Source: JAHRAW01 sp965212085
Lineage (GTDB): Bacteria; Pseudomonadota; Gammaproteobacteria; Arenicellales; Poriferihabitantaceae
Length of the DNA: 64,000 bases
Assembly: GCA_965212085.1 (NCBI GenBank)
Contig: OZ243042.1
Location: forward strand, 2,604,001-2,668,000
Direction of reading: 5' to 3'
The translations under genes were made by a program, and so were the position numbers. The notes under the pieces are model-generated. The model was not told the origin of the DNA, made no database searches, and worked only from the letters and a program-made list of their open reading frames with translations. Of this stretch, positions 53,811 to 63,545 are shown one piece after another; positions within the stretch are counted from its first letter, which is position 1, and each line of letters begins with the position of its first letter.

Positions 53811-56800
53811 TTAGAAACGCAACGAGCCGGTCAATCGGATGTTATGCCCGGTGTCATTGTCATCGCGTTCGGTGCGTTCGCCGGTCAATTCCAGCCTTAG
53901 GCCGCGGTTGCTCCATTTGCCCAGCGCGTTGGAGAAGTCTATCCCCATTTGCTGGCCGCGGCCGTTTCTGGTCCAGCCGGGTTCCAGGGTGAAGGTTATG
54001 CCGCGGCCCTGGGTGCCGGGGTCGAAGCGGGCTTGCAGGCCGGCGGTCCATTCGTCGTAGTCTTCGGGGCTGAACAATACGAAGGTGGTGGTGCCGCGCA
54101 TGCTCCAGCCGGCGGCGGGGTTGGCGTAGTCAAAGCGCAAGCCGGCGTCTGCGGCGGCGCCGCGTTCTACATCGCCGTCTTCCCAGCGCATGCCCAACTC
54201 CCAGCCGGGGGTGAAGACTCCGCCGGTGGCGGATAGTGCGCCGGGGCGGCGGCCTTCAACGGCGAAGCGCAGGCGTTGGGAATCGGCTTCTACGCCGCCG
54301 AGGTCGGGCTGGTCGTCTGACTCTATGGTGATGGCGAAGGCGCTGGCTTTCCACGATAGTTCGGTGCGCGAGAAGGCGCGGTCAAGGTCGCCACGGAGGC
54401 CGAAGGCGAGCATTTGCATATCAATATCTACGTCGGTGGCCTCGTCATCGCCGTCTACGGAGAGTTCGGCGTCTCCCTTGCCGTAGCCGAGCAGCAACCA
54501 GGCGTTGGTGGACTCGCCGGGTTGCCATTGGATATAGGGCAGGATGCTGGTCATTTCGGCTTCCAGGTCGCCGGCGGTGGTGTTGCCGTCTGTTACTTCG
54601 TCGTAGTCCACTTCGCCGTCGCTTTGGGATATGGCGAGGCCGAGGCGGGTGCCGGCGGGGGTCAGGTAGTCGAGGCCGAGGTAGCCGGAGGTGACGCTGC
54701 CGTCAACGCTGATGTCTGCGTTGGCGGCTTCGGTTTCGGTGTCGCCATTGAAGTTGCCGGTGGTGGCGCGGCCCCAGAAACTCCAGCCGGTGGGGGTGGC
54801 GGTGGCGGTGGGGTCGTTGAGATTGAGGTGGAACGCGCTTTTCATCAGGAGGTCTTGGCCGGACATTAAGGTGGTGGTGGCCGGGGTGGTGGCGTCTTCG
54901 CTCGTGGTGGCACCGTTAGTCGTGGTGTCGGCGAGGTTTGCGCTGTTTATGGTGTCGGCGAGGTTGGCGGGTTGTGCCGAGGCATGTTCAACTGGATTCC
55001 CGATACGATGAAAAACATGGTCGCTATCGCTCCCTGTTTTTCTATCGTTCGGGAATGACAGCGGAGTAGCGCTCCCTGTTTTTCTATCGTTCGGGAATGA
55101 CACCGAGGGTGTGTTCGGGAATGATGGCGGGGTTTGGGTGGACAGGTCGCGACCTGTCCCTACGGCGGCCGGATGGGTTCCACCAGCACCGGGGGTGTTG
55201 GTTGCCATATCAAACTTGTGGCCGCCGACGGTGAAGTGGCTGGTGTTTGTGCGGGCGGGGGTGGAGAGATAGTCTTCAAATATGCTCACGGTGCCGGTGG
55301 CGAAAGCGCGGCCAAAGGCGGCCAGGGTTTTTTGCAAAGCGCGTTCGGAGCCGCGGCCTACGCGGACGGTGAGCGTGGCGGTGGCGGATGGCCCGGTTGT
55401 GTGGGTGACCATGAGCTCGAAGTTCAGGATGGTGCGCTCTTCGGGGGCGGTGAAGGTGACGGTGTTGGTTCCTGCGCCGTCGAGCGGGGTCGGTATCTGT
55501 ATGTCGTCGTTGGCGTCTTGCGTCCATGTGAAGCCCAGGCCGACCTGCTCGTTTTCGGGGTCACGGGTGCCGCTGGCATCCAGGGTGACCATCTCGCCTT
55601 CGTCCACGGTCATGCTCGAGCCGCCGGCGAACACGATAATCGGGCTGTCGTCGGGGAAGGTGCCCGAGGGGTGGTTGATGCTGATGACGCTGTTAATCGT
55701 GATGTCGCCGACGGTGGTTTCGATGCCGAAGTTGTCGGTGGCGGTGTCCATGGAGCCGAGGTCTTGGGCGGCGGGGAGGCTGTTGTCCAGTTGGTAGTTC
55801 CAGTGGTCGCCGACGTTGGAGGTCTGGGCGCAGGCGTCGACTATGGTTACGATGCCGCGAGGGGGCTGGTCGGTGATGCGGTGGACGACGGTGGCCGGGT
55901 TGCCGGTGCTCTGGTCGGTCGGGATGTTGGAGACCATCAACATGCCGCAGGCGATGCCGCCGGTGGTAACGCCGGTGTCGGCGTCAAACGTGGCGGTGGT
56001 GACCATTAAGGGGTTGTCGGCGGTGGTGGCCGGGTCGTTGTCGTGGTTGACGCCGTTGCCGGCGACGGACGGGCCTATGGTAACGGTGAGGTCGAAGGTG
56101 GCGGTGCCGGTGGCGGGGTTGGAGGGGGCGTTATCGGAGACGGTGAGGGTCAGGGTGACGGACGTGTCCATGGTGACGGTGGGCGTGTCCCAGGTGGTGT
56201 TGGCGCTGGTTTCGCTGGCGAAAGTGCCCTGGTTGGCGGGGCTTGTGGTCCAGGCGTAGGCCAGGGTGGCGCCGAGGTCCGGGTCGGTGGCGGTGGCGCG
56301 CAGGGTGACCTGGCGGCCGGATACGACGCTGAAGGTGCCGGTCATCGGCGGGGTCGGCGCGCTGATGGTCACTTCGGGCGCGTCATTGGCGCCGGTGATG
56401 GTGATGACCACGTCCACGGTGGCGTCGGGGTTGACACTCGCGGTTACGGTGAAGGTGTCGGTTACGACTTGGCCGCCGGGCAGGGCGTCGGTGGCGGCGT
56501 TTTCGTTGTCCAGGGTGTAGGTCCAGGCGCCGGGGGCGGTGATGGAGAAACTGCCGTAGGTGCCGGGCTGGTCGGTCTGGACTACGACGTTTTTGTTGTC
56601 GCTGGCGGTCACGACGGTCAGGGCGCCGGTGGCGGTGGTGGTGCCGGCGGAGGTGCCAGCCTCAACGACGGCGCCGGTGATGACGCTGCCGGTGAAGGCA
56701 ACCGAGACGGCGACCGGGTTGACGGTGACTTCGGTGATGTCCCGGGTGCCGGGGAAGAAAACCTCGTCGACGGTCAGCCGCAAGGTTACGGCGCCGACGG

Positions 56801-59800
56801 TGGCGGGGGCGATCCAAATGCCGTCACGGCCGCTGTTGTCGGTAAAGCTGCCGCGACCCGGCGGGCTGGCGCTCCAAACGTAGACCAGGTCGCCAGCAAG
56901 ATCGGTGTCCGGGTCGGTGGTGGCGCCGCCGGTCAGCGTTACGGTCGCGCCGAAGTCCACCTGCATACCATCCGTGGGCGCGCTGATGACGGCGGTGGGC
57001 GGGTCGTTGGCGCCGGTGATGGTGATGACGACGGCCTGGGGTGTGCCGCCGGCGGCGGCGGTAACGGTGAAGGTGTCGGTTACTTCGGCGCCGGAGGCGA
57101 CGTTGTCGGCGATGCCGCCGGCGCCGGGGCCGGGCAGGGCGTTGACGGCGGTCTCGTTGGCGGGGTTGCCGCCGAGGGTGTAGGTCCAAGCGCCGCCGGC
57201 GGCGATGCTGAACAGGCCGTAGTCGCCGTCTGTATTGGTCTGCGCCACCACGTCTGTGCTGCCGGTGGGGTCGGAACTGGTAACGGTCAGGGCGCCGGTG
57301 TCGGTGAGGTCGCCGTCTTCGGTGACTGCGCCGGTGGTGTCGCCGGCAAAGGTGATGGTGAGCGCCACCAGTTGGATGATGACCGTGGTGTTGCTCGTTG
57401 CGCCGCTGCTGTCGGTGACCGTCAATCTCAAGGTTATGCCCCCAAGCGTGCCGGTGGACGGCGCGGTCCAGGTGGTGTCGGCGGCGCTGGTGTCGCCAAA
57501 CGTGCCGGTGGTTTCGGAGCCGTCGTCCCACGCAAACGTCAGGGTGTCCGGGGTGTCGCTGATATCCGGGTCGCTGCTGGTGCTGCCGGTGAGGGTGAGG
57601 ACGCCGTTGTAGGACACTTCGGCGCCCATCGCCGGGGCGGTGATGCGGGCGGTGGGCGCGTCGTTGGCGCCGGTGATGGAGATGATGATGTTCTGGGTGA
57701 CGGTGTTATCGGCGGCGGCCACCACGGTGAAGGTCGAACTAACCCCTTCGCTCGCGGCCAGGGAGTTGGTGTCGTCGTCGGCGTTGTCCAGGGTGTAGGT
57801 CCAGGCGCCGGCGGCGGTGATGGTGAAGGTGCCCAAGCTGTCCATGCCCTCGGAGGCGGTGATGGCGACGAATTCAACGCTGTCGTTGGGGGCCGGGTTG
57901 GGGTTGGTGATGGTCAGGGTGCCGGTGACGGTGTCGGTGGCGGCGTCTTCGGTGACGGCGGCGGCGGTGTCGGCGGCGGTGGCGGCGTTAATGGTGATGG
58001 TCTGCAGGGTTACTTCCAGGGTGAAGGGCAGGTCAAGGGCGCCGCCGGCAGTGGTGGCGGTGTAGGCGTAGTTCGCTTCGGCGGCGATGGCCTCCGGGGT
58101 GCCGGTGATGGTCGGGGGGGTGGCGTCTCCGTCAAAGGTCAGGCCGGCGGGCAGGGCCGGGGTGAGGGCGTAGGTTGCTGCGCCGGCGCCGGCGGAGACC
58201 ACGGGCAGGGTTACGGTGCCGACGTCAATGCCGAGTTGGTAGGTTTGGGGTGCGAAGGCGGCGGCGAAGGATAATGGGCCGCTCAAGGTTACGGCGACGG
58301 TGCAGGTAGCAGACGTACCGCCGGTGCTATACACCACGTTGAACGCGCCCGGGTCGTGAGTCGGCGCCGTCCAGATGGTGCGGGAGCGGGGGCCGGCGAA
58401 CGCGCCTATCCCGGGCGGCTGCGTGCGCCAGAGCAACGGCGCGCCAAAAGGGGGCGTGAAGCCTTGCAGGGTTACCTGGTCGCCAAAACCCACGCTCAGG
58501 GTGGCGGGCATCGCCGGGCCGCCTTCCGCGCAAGTGACGTCGACCGGCGGCGCGGCGCGCGGGTTGACCATGACTTGTGCGGTGCCGGTGAGGGACGGGG
58601 TGGCATCATCCCTAACGGTCAGGGTCAGGGTTACCGGGGCGGTGCCGCTGGCGGGGACGGTCCAGGTGGTGTCCTCGGCGGTGGGATCGGCGAAACTGCC
58701 GGTGTTGGGGTTCGCGCTCCATTGGTAGGTCAGGGTGGTGCCGGTATCCGGGTCGGCGCCGGTGGCGGTCAGCGTGACCGCCGAGTTGAAGTTCACCTGC
58801 ATACCCTCCGTGGGCGCGCTGATGACGACGGTGGGCGCGTCGTTGGTGCCGGTGATGGTGATGGTGATGACCACGGTGGCGGCGGTGTTGGCTTCGGCGG
58901 CAACGGTGAAGGGGTCGTCAAGGGTGTCGCCCGCCGCCAGGGGGTTAATGGCGGCGTTGGTGTTGTCCAGGGTGTAGGTCCAGACGCCGCCGGCGGTGAT
59001 GGAGAAGGCGCCGTAGGTGCCGGGCGTGTCGGTCTGCGCCACCACGTCGGTGTTGCCGTCGCTGCTGGTCACGTCCAGGGTGCCGGTGGCGGTGTTGGCG
59101 GCGGGGTCGTCTTCGGTAACGCCGCCGGTGGTGCCGCCGGCGCCGAACGTAACCGTTACGGCGACCGGGTTGACGGTGACCGTTGCCGTGCCGGAGAGGG
59201 GCGTGGTGGCGTCATCCATAACGGTCAGGGTCAGGATGACCGGGTCGGTGCCGCTGGCGGGGGCGGTCCAGGTGGTACTCGCGGCGGCGGCATTGCCGAA
59301 ACTGCCGGTGTCGGGGGCCGCGCTCCATTGGTAACTCAAGGTGTCGCCGGTGTCGGCGGTGTCAGGGTCGCTGCCGGTGGCGGTCAGGGTGACCATCGCG
59401 TCGAAGTTCACCTGCGTACCCTCCGCAGGCGCGGTGATGGTGGCGGTGGGCGCGTCGTTGGCGCCGGTTACGCTGATGGTGATGTCCTTGGTGACGGTGG
59501 AGTCGGCGGCGGCGACGACGGTGAAGACGTCTGGAACGATTACGAGGGCGTCCAGGGCGTTGGTGTCGTCGTCGGCGTTGTCCAGGGTGTAGGTCCAGAC
59601 GCCGGTGTCGGCGGCGATGGTGAAGTCGCCGTAGGTGCCCATGCCCTCGGGGTCGGAGGCGGTGATGGCGACGAACTCGTCGCTGCCGCCGGGGTTGGGG
59701 TTGGTGATGGTCAGGGTGCCGGTGGCGTCACCGAAGGCTTCGCTGTCTTCAACGACGGTGGCGGCGAGGTCGCTGGGGCCGCCGCCGCCGCCGGTAATGG

Positions 59801-62800
59801 TGATGGGCGCGGCGGTTACCTCCAGGGTGAAGTCCAGTTCAACGGTGCCGCCGCCGGTTTCGGCGGCGGTGTAGGTGTAGTCCGCTTCGGCGGTGATGGC
59901 CTCCGGGGCGCCGGTGATGGCCGGGGGGGTGGCGTCTCCGTCAAAGGTCAGGCCGGCGGGCAGGGCCGGGGTGAGGGTGTAGGTGATGGTGCCGCCGTCT
60001 CCGCCGGAGATGACCGGCAGGGTTACGGTGCCGACGTCGGTGGCGACCGGGTAGATTTGCGGGGCAATGACGGCGTCAGCGAAGGTGAGCGGGCCGGTTA
60101 CGGTTACGGCGACGGTGCAGGTATCAGATTTGCCGAGGCTGCCATACTCCAGGGTGAACGCGGCCTGGTCGGTAGCCGGCGCCGTCCAGATGGCGCTGTG
60201 GGTGTCCACATCATCTATAAACGTGCCGATCCCGAGCGGATTGGAACGCCAGATCAACTCCCCCAACTGGGAGGGGCCGTTCGGGTGGCCGACCAGGGTT
60301 ATGCGGTCGCCAAAGGTCACGGTCAGGGTGGCGGGCATCGCCGGGCCGCCGAGCGCGCAGGTGACGTCGGGCACCGTCGAGCGGGTAACGGCGAGGCGAT
60401 AGGATCGCGTGGCGGCGCCGTCCGAGGCGGTAACCAGCACATCAATATCGGTGGCCATGCCCGCGGTCAGCGCAATCGCGGCGGCGGCGGCGCCGCTGTC
60501 CACGGCATTGCCGTTGACGGCGATGGTCGCGAAGTCATCGGTGGCGGTCGGCGTTACCACGAGGTCGGTTACGCTGTTGGCGGCGGCGGCGGTGTACATG
60601 AACGTGCCGGAGTCGAAGGGCGGGGTGAGCGAGACGCCGCCGGACAAGGCGAGGGCGGACAGCGTGGCGACGTTGTTTTCAACGATGGCGGTTACCGTTA
60701 CCGTGCCGGCGTCCAGGGTGCCGGTGCCGCTGTGGGCCGGGGGCAGCACGAACACTTGAATGGTCTCGTCCATGTCAAAGTCGGTGCCGTCGTAGACCAG
60801 GGTCAGCGTGGCCTGGGTGTCGCTGTCGCGCACCACCGATACGGTCGGGCGGGAAATAATGGTGGTCAGGGTGAAATCGGAGGGAGTCAGGGAGGCGGCG
60901 TACGTGCCGACTGCCAGCGTTACTTCCAGCGTGGCCCCGTTCAGGGTGTTTTCAACCAGCGGGTCGGGGTTGGTGGCGGTGATGGAGGCGGGCGTGGTGA
61001 TGGCTACGGCAACGCCGGGGGAGCAGTTGTTGTCATCATCGAACTCTCCGAAAGCCGGCACGACGCAGGCGCCATAATAGATGGTTCCCGAGACGCCGCC
61101 GCCCGGGATGGTCAGGGTGATGGTCTCCTGACCGCCATCCCCGTTGAAGGTTTCTGCTCGGCCAAGCGCGGGAATAGCGGTTTCAACATTGGCCGGCGGG
61201 GTGCCGGTTTGCACGATGGTGTCGGCGGTGGTGATCTCCGCATCCGTGGAGCGGTAATAGCGCATCACGGTGGCCAGCGTGCTGCCGCGCAAGCCGGGCT
61301 CAGACGAATTGGATACCACGTAGGTGAGGTCAAAGTCGCCGCCGGCCGGCACCGGGTCGGCATTGGCACGCGTGACCGCAACGGTCAGGTCAGCCACGCC
61401 AATAAACGATCCGGACAGGCGGTACGTTCCGACTGCGTTGCCCCCGCCGCTCACTTCAACATACACATCGGCGTCCGGCAGTAGGTACGCGTTGATAGCC
61501 TGAAATGCGCGTCCGTCAATATTTTCTCCGCTCTCATCTGCTGTGGCAAGCGCGTCTCCGGCGGCATTACGCAGCGTGAGCACCGGACTCAAAATGCCCC
61601 TGCCATCAAAGTGCTCGGTCAGCGACAGACTATAGGTGTTGCCGGCGGTCAAACCCGTAAAGGCGAACCAGTCGGTATCGCCGGCCAGTTCAATCTCGCC
61701 GGTGATCTCTGTCAGGGGGAACCTCCCCGTGGTGCCGGTGTCGCCTGCGAAGTCGTCAAACATCCCGCTTACGGTTACGGCAATATGGTCTCCACGCGTG
61801 GTTGAGTCGGCGCAGTTGTTTTCGAAATTGGTATCAGAGGGATGGTCCGCACACACGATGTAATTGAAGGTTTCGCCCGGCCGCAGCGGGGGCAAGGGGA
61901 ACGTCCCGCCATGTGCCCGTTGCTGGTCTACGGCGTAGTCGTTTGTAATCGTTACGGTGGTCGCTGTCAGCGTGTCGCCGTTGGTGCCCGCGAAGGTGGT
62001 GGTGTCTCGCGTGAGCGTGGCATCGGCGGAGCGGTAAAATCTTAGAATGATGGAATTGGCGGCTACAGCGTCCGGCCCATCATTGATGACCGAAACATTT
62101 CCCGAAAAGGTGGTATCGCCGGGGCTTAGTGTCAGGGTACGGTCACCGGGGGTATTCACCAGAGCAAATCGTACACCCGGCGGGTTCGGCGGCTCCACCA
62201 CGGTCACTGAAGCAGACGCCCTGAAGCAGGTTTCTTGAGCGGTTGGGTGCGGCGGCGCCGGCGGGGTGCGGACACAGGAGTAATAATAATAGACGCCCGG
62301 CGTCGCCGGCACGGCGATGGTGATTATCGCCTCGCCGTTGTTGGTCGCTCGAATATTTCCAACCCCTCCGATCCCTCTTGCCTGACCGCTTGCCACAGGC
62401 GTTAGCGCGCTGATAGCGCCCAGCGGGGGTACTTCATTCGCAGCCGCCTGCGCGGCGGTCTGCCGCACTTGATAAACGTCCATGTCCACGGGCGGGGTGC
62501 CCGCATCTCCCCGGTTGAGCACGTTGACGCGCGCGGTGAACGTGTCGTGAGTCCCTATGATCCGGTTACTACCCGGCAGACCAGAAATCTGGTTAATAAG
62601 CAGGTATATCCCCGCCGCCGCTGTCAGCTCGACTTCAATAGTCGGCGTACAGGAGTTGAGGTCATTGTCATTCGTGCGGATACAAGCGAAATGATACAGG
62701 GGTCGCGGGTTTCTGGTGGACGGGGTGACGGAAGAAGCGGCCGCAACAAAGGAGGGGACCGCCCCGCCGCTTGCGGTGAGCGTCGTAATCTCCACTACGT

Positions 62801-63074
62801 CCACACGGTCGGCTCGACTGAAGTCTCGACGATTGACGATGTCAACATAATAATCCACGAACACGCTGCCCACCGGCGCCGCATCCCCGCTATTGGTTAC
62901 GGTGGCGGTGAGGGTGTAATCAGGGCCGCCGGTACGCACGCTGTCCTCCGAAGAGGTCAGCGCGCCGATGGCCAAATTAACCTGCGCCGCCGCATGCTGG
63001 GCGGGAAGCAAGGTCAGCGCAAAAAGCGCCACGGCGAGGGCCGCCGCCCTACACATAATTCCGCGCCCGGCCAT
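53811..63074 (-). CDS. Giant autotransporter: CARDB/cadherin-like/VCBS repeat passenger with C-terminal beta-barrel
   Basis: About 3,087 residues from ATG 63074 (ACGAGG nine bases upstream). Signal peptide: AAALAVALFALTLLPAQHAAAQ. Using numbering from the frame opening at 63146: CARDB-like domains (~56-460, ~590-730), a PPC-like domain (~470-590), a cadherin-like sandwich (~819-925), two copies of a module starting DVTC(A)xGGPAMPATL (~927, ~1534), and five VCBS repeats (~1112, 1339, 1724, 1935, 2149), each with GxWTYTLDN and ITGxNDAP, alternating with Ig/PKD-like domains. The last ~350 residues form an autotransporter barrel ending LTGSLRF. Residues ~2660-2722 come from an inserted interspersed repeat. 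Probably a surface adhesin. A C14 tract precedes the signal peptide. Confidence 0.88.
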   Translation of the reverse strand: MAGRGIMCRAAALAVALFALTLLPAQHAAAQVNLAIGALTSSEDSVRTGGPDYTLTATVTNSGDAAPVGSVFVDYYVDIVNRRDFSRADRVDVVEITTLTASGGAVPSFVAAASSVTPSTRNPRPLYHFACIRTNDNDLNSCTPTIEVELTAAAGIYLLINQISGLPGSNRIIGTHDTFTARVNVLNRGDAGTPPVDMDVYQVRQTAAQAAANEVPPLGAISALTPVASGQARGIGGVGNIRATNNGEAIITIAVPATPGVYYYYSCVRTPPAPPHPTAQETCFRASASVTVVEPPNPPGVRFALVNTPGDRTLTLSPGDTTFSGNVSVINDGPDAVAANSIILRFYRSADATLTRDTTTFAGTNGDTLTATTVTITNDYAVDQQRAHGGTFPLPPLRPGETFNYIVCADHPSDTNFENNCADSTTRGDHIAVTVSGMFDDFAGDTGTTGRFPLTEITGEIELAGDTDWFAFTGLTAGNTYSLSLTEHFDGRGILSPVLTLRNAAGDALATADESGENIDGRAFQAINAYLLPDADVYVEVSGGGNAVGTYRLSGSFIGVADLTVAVTRANADPVPAGGDFDLTYVVSNSSEPGLRGSTLATVMRYYRSTDAEITTADTIVQTGTPPANVETAIPALGRAETFNGDGGQETITLTIPGGGVSGTIYYGACVVPAFGEFDDDNNCSPGVAVAITTPASITATNPDPLVENTLNGATLEVTLAVGTYAASLTPSDFTLTTIISRPTVSVVRDSDTQATLTLVYDGTDFDMDETIQVFVLPPAHSGTGTLDAGTVTVTAIVENNVATLSALALSGGVSLTPPFDSGTFMYTAAAANSVTDLVVTPTATDDFATIAVNGNAVDSGAAAAAIALTAGMATDIDVLVTASDGAATRSYRLAVTRSTVPDVTCALGGPAMPATLTVTFGDRITLVGHPNGPSQLGELIWRSNPLGIGTFIDDVDTHSAIWTAPATDQAAFTLEYGSLGKSDTCTVAVTVTGPLTFADAVIAPQIYPVATDVGTVTLPVISGGDGGTITYTLTPALPAGLTFDGDATPPAITGAPEAITAEADYTYTAAETGGGTVELDFTLEVTAAPITITGGGGGPSDLAATVVEDSEAFGDATGTLTITNPNPGGSDEFVAITASDPEGMGTYGDFTIAADTGVWTYTLDNADDDTNALDALVIVPDVFTVVAAADSTVTKDITISVTGANDAPTATITAPAEGTQVNFDAMVTLTATGSDPDTADTGDTLSYQWSAAPDTGSFGNAAAASTTWTAPASGTDPVILTLTVMDDATTPLSGTATVTVNPVAVTVTFGAGGTTGGVTEDDPAANTATGTLDVTSSDGNTDVVAQTDTPGTYGAFSITAGGVWTYTLDNTNAAINPLAAGDTLDDPFTVAAEANTAATVVITITITGTNDAPTVVISAPTEGMQVNFNSAVTLTATGADPDTGTTLTYQWSANPNTGSFADPTAEDTTWTVPASGTAPVTLTLTVRDDATPSLTGTAQVMVNPRAAPPVDVTCAEGGPAMPATLSVGFGDQVTLQGFTPPFGAPLLWRTQPPGIGAFAGPRSRTIWTAPTHDPGAFNVVYSTGGTSATCTVAVTLSGPLSFAAAFAPQTYQLGIDVGTVTLPVVSAGAGAATYALTPALPAGLTFDGDATPPTITGTPEAIAAEANYAYTATTAGGALDLPFTLEVTLQTITINAATAADTAAAVTEDAATDTVTGTLTITNPNPAPNDSVEFVAITASEGMDSLGTFTITAAGAWTYTLDNADDDTNSLAASEGVSSTFTVVAAADNTVTQNIIISITGANDAPTARITAPAMGAEVSYNGVLTLTGSTSSDPDISDTPDTLTFAWDDGSETTGTFGDTSAADTTWTAPSTGTLGGITLRLTVTDSSGATSNTTVIIQLVALTITFAGDTTGAVTEDGDLTDTGALTVTSSDPTGSTDVVAQTNTDGDYGLFSIAAGGAWTYTLGGNPANETAVNALPGPGAGGIADNVASGAEVTDTFTVTAAAGGTPQAVVITITGANDPPTAVISAPTDGMQVDFGATVTLTGGATTDPDTDLAGDLVYVWSASPPGRGSFTDNSGRDGIWIAPATVGAVTLRLTVDEVFFPGTRDITEVTVNPVAVSVAFTGSVITGAVVEAGTSAGTTTATGALTVVTASDNKNVVVQTDQPGTYGSFSITAPGAWTYTLDNENAATDALPGGQVVTDTFTVTASVNPDATVDVVITITGANDAPEVTISAPTPPMTGTFSVVSGRQVTLRATATDPDLGATLAYAWTTSPANQGTFASETSANTTWDTPTVTMDTSVTLTLTVSDNAPSNPATGTATFDLTVTIGPSVAGNGVNHDNDPATTADNPLMVTTATFDADTGVTTGGIACGMLMVSNIPTDQSTGNPATVVHRITDQPPRGIVTIVDACAQTSNVGDHWNYQLDNSLPAAQDLGSMDTATDNFGIETTVGDITINSVISINHPSGTFPDDSPIIVFAGGSSMTVDEGEMVTLDASGTRDPENEQVGLGFTWTQDANDDIQIPTPLDGAGTNTVTFTAPEERTILNFELMVTHTTGPSATATLTVRVGRGSERALQKTLAAFGRAFATGTVSIFEDYLSTPARTNTSHFTVGGHKFDMATNTPGAGGTHPAAVGTGRDLSTQTPPSFPNTPSVSFPNDRKTGSATPLSFPNDRKTGSDSDHVFHRIGNPVEHASAQPANLADTINSANLADTTTNGATTSEDATTPATTTLMSGQDLLMKSAFHLNLNDPTATATPTGWSFWGRATTGNFNGDTETEAANADISVDGSVTSGYLGLDYLTPAGTRLGLAISQSDGEVDYDEVTDGNTTAGDLEAEMTSILPYIQWQPGESTNAWLLLGYGKGDAELSVDGDDEATDVDIDMQMLAFGLRGDLDRAFSRTELSWKASAFAITIESDDQPDLGGVEADSQRLRFAVEGRRPGALSATGGVFTPGWELGMRWEDGDVERGAAADAGLRFDYANPAAGWSMRGTTTFVLFSPEDYDEWTAGLQARFDPGTQGRGITFTLEPGWTRNGRGQQMGIDFSNALGKWSNRGLRLELTGERTERDDNDTGHNIRLTGSLRF
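54985..55165 (+). repeat. Interspersed repeat copy inserted in frame within the autotransporter gene
   Basis: Contains TTCCCGATACGATGAAAAAC, two CTATCGTTCGGGAATGACA units and the GGACAGGTCGCGACCTGTCC palindrome. On the coding strand it is read as two SFPNDRKTGS units and DHVFHRIGNPV, between passenger and barrel, without breaking the frame. Confidence 0.92.
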
Positions 63075-63201
63075 TATAGCCGGCCTCGTGAGCCGTGAAG
63101 GGGGGGGGGGGGGCAGGAATGGCCGCCGCAACGCCCAAAGGCGCACGGAAAGGCGCTTTCAGCGCATTTTTGAACCCAAACGAGCGAATGGAAAAAGTCA
63201 T
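63049..63201 (-). other. Alternative upstream reading frame that joins the autotransporter if the C-tract loses one base
   Basis: ATG 63201 follows a GAAAGAGA ribosome-site-like stretch and encodes MTFSIRSFGFKNALKAPFRA..., a basic leader of about 34 residues up to the C14 run. With 14 C it ends at a stop at 63049 (50 residues). With 13 (or 16) it would run in frame into the signal peptide and whole autotransporter. Confidence 0.45.
63100..63113. repeat. Homopolymer G14 (C14 on the coding strand) upstream of the autotransporter signal peptide
   Basis: Fourteen uninterrupted G on the plus strand, 26-39 bp before ATG 63074 on the minus strand. Tracts of this length are hypermutable and typical of phase-variable surface genes. 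Confidence 0.95.
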
Positions 63202-63335
63202 GGTATGGTCTCTTTCAAGTGTAAATAAACGCCGGCGCATCACTTCGTTTTCAGGATAGCGATACGCAAGAATTGACGATAAACGGCCCCAAATTCGGGT
63301 TGTTGGTGATTGATTGGGGGACTGTAAACTAAAAT
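63202..63335 (-). promoter_or_regulatory. Probable promoter region of the autotransporter gene
   Basis: The only relatively AT-rich stretch upstream of the gene, unique sequence. Read leftward it includes TTATTTACACTTGAAAGAGA before ATG 63201 and CTTGCGTATCGCTATCCTG further out, but no clear -35/-10 pair with good spacing was found. Confidence 0.35.
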
Positions 63336-63545
63336 GGTGGGGGAATGCAAGGGGTTGAGGGGGCGTGGGGGGCGGGTTTGGGGCAGGGTGGGGGGTGAGG
63401 GCGCGCGGGCGGCTTTCCGGCGGTGCGGTGCGTGGGGTTGGGGCGGTGCGTGGGGTTGGGGCGGTGCGGGGCGTGGGTTTGGGGCGGTGCGTGGGTTTGG
63501 AGCGGCGAGGGCGTGGGTTTGGGGCGGCGCAGGGCGCGAATTTGG
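63336..63545 (+). repeat. G-rich minisatellite (~18-bp GGTGCGTGGGGTTGGGGC type)
   Basis: Six or more imperfect copies of GCGTGGGTTTGGGGCGGTGC-like units, strongly G-biased on the plus strand and potentially quadruplex-forming. No gene; the open frames here are low-complexity. Confidence 0.85.

Noticed and set aside
58356..61484. Long plus-strand open frame (1,042 codons) opposite the autotransporter, and another at 56043-58274
   Set aside because: Gly/Val/Ala-rich, no recognisable domains, and exactly antisense to a repetitive GC-rich gene with clear VCBS and CARDB motifs; a composition artefact.
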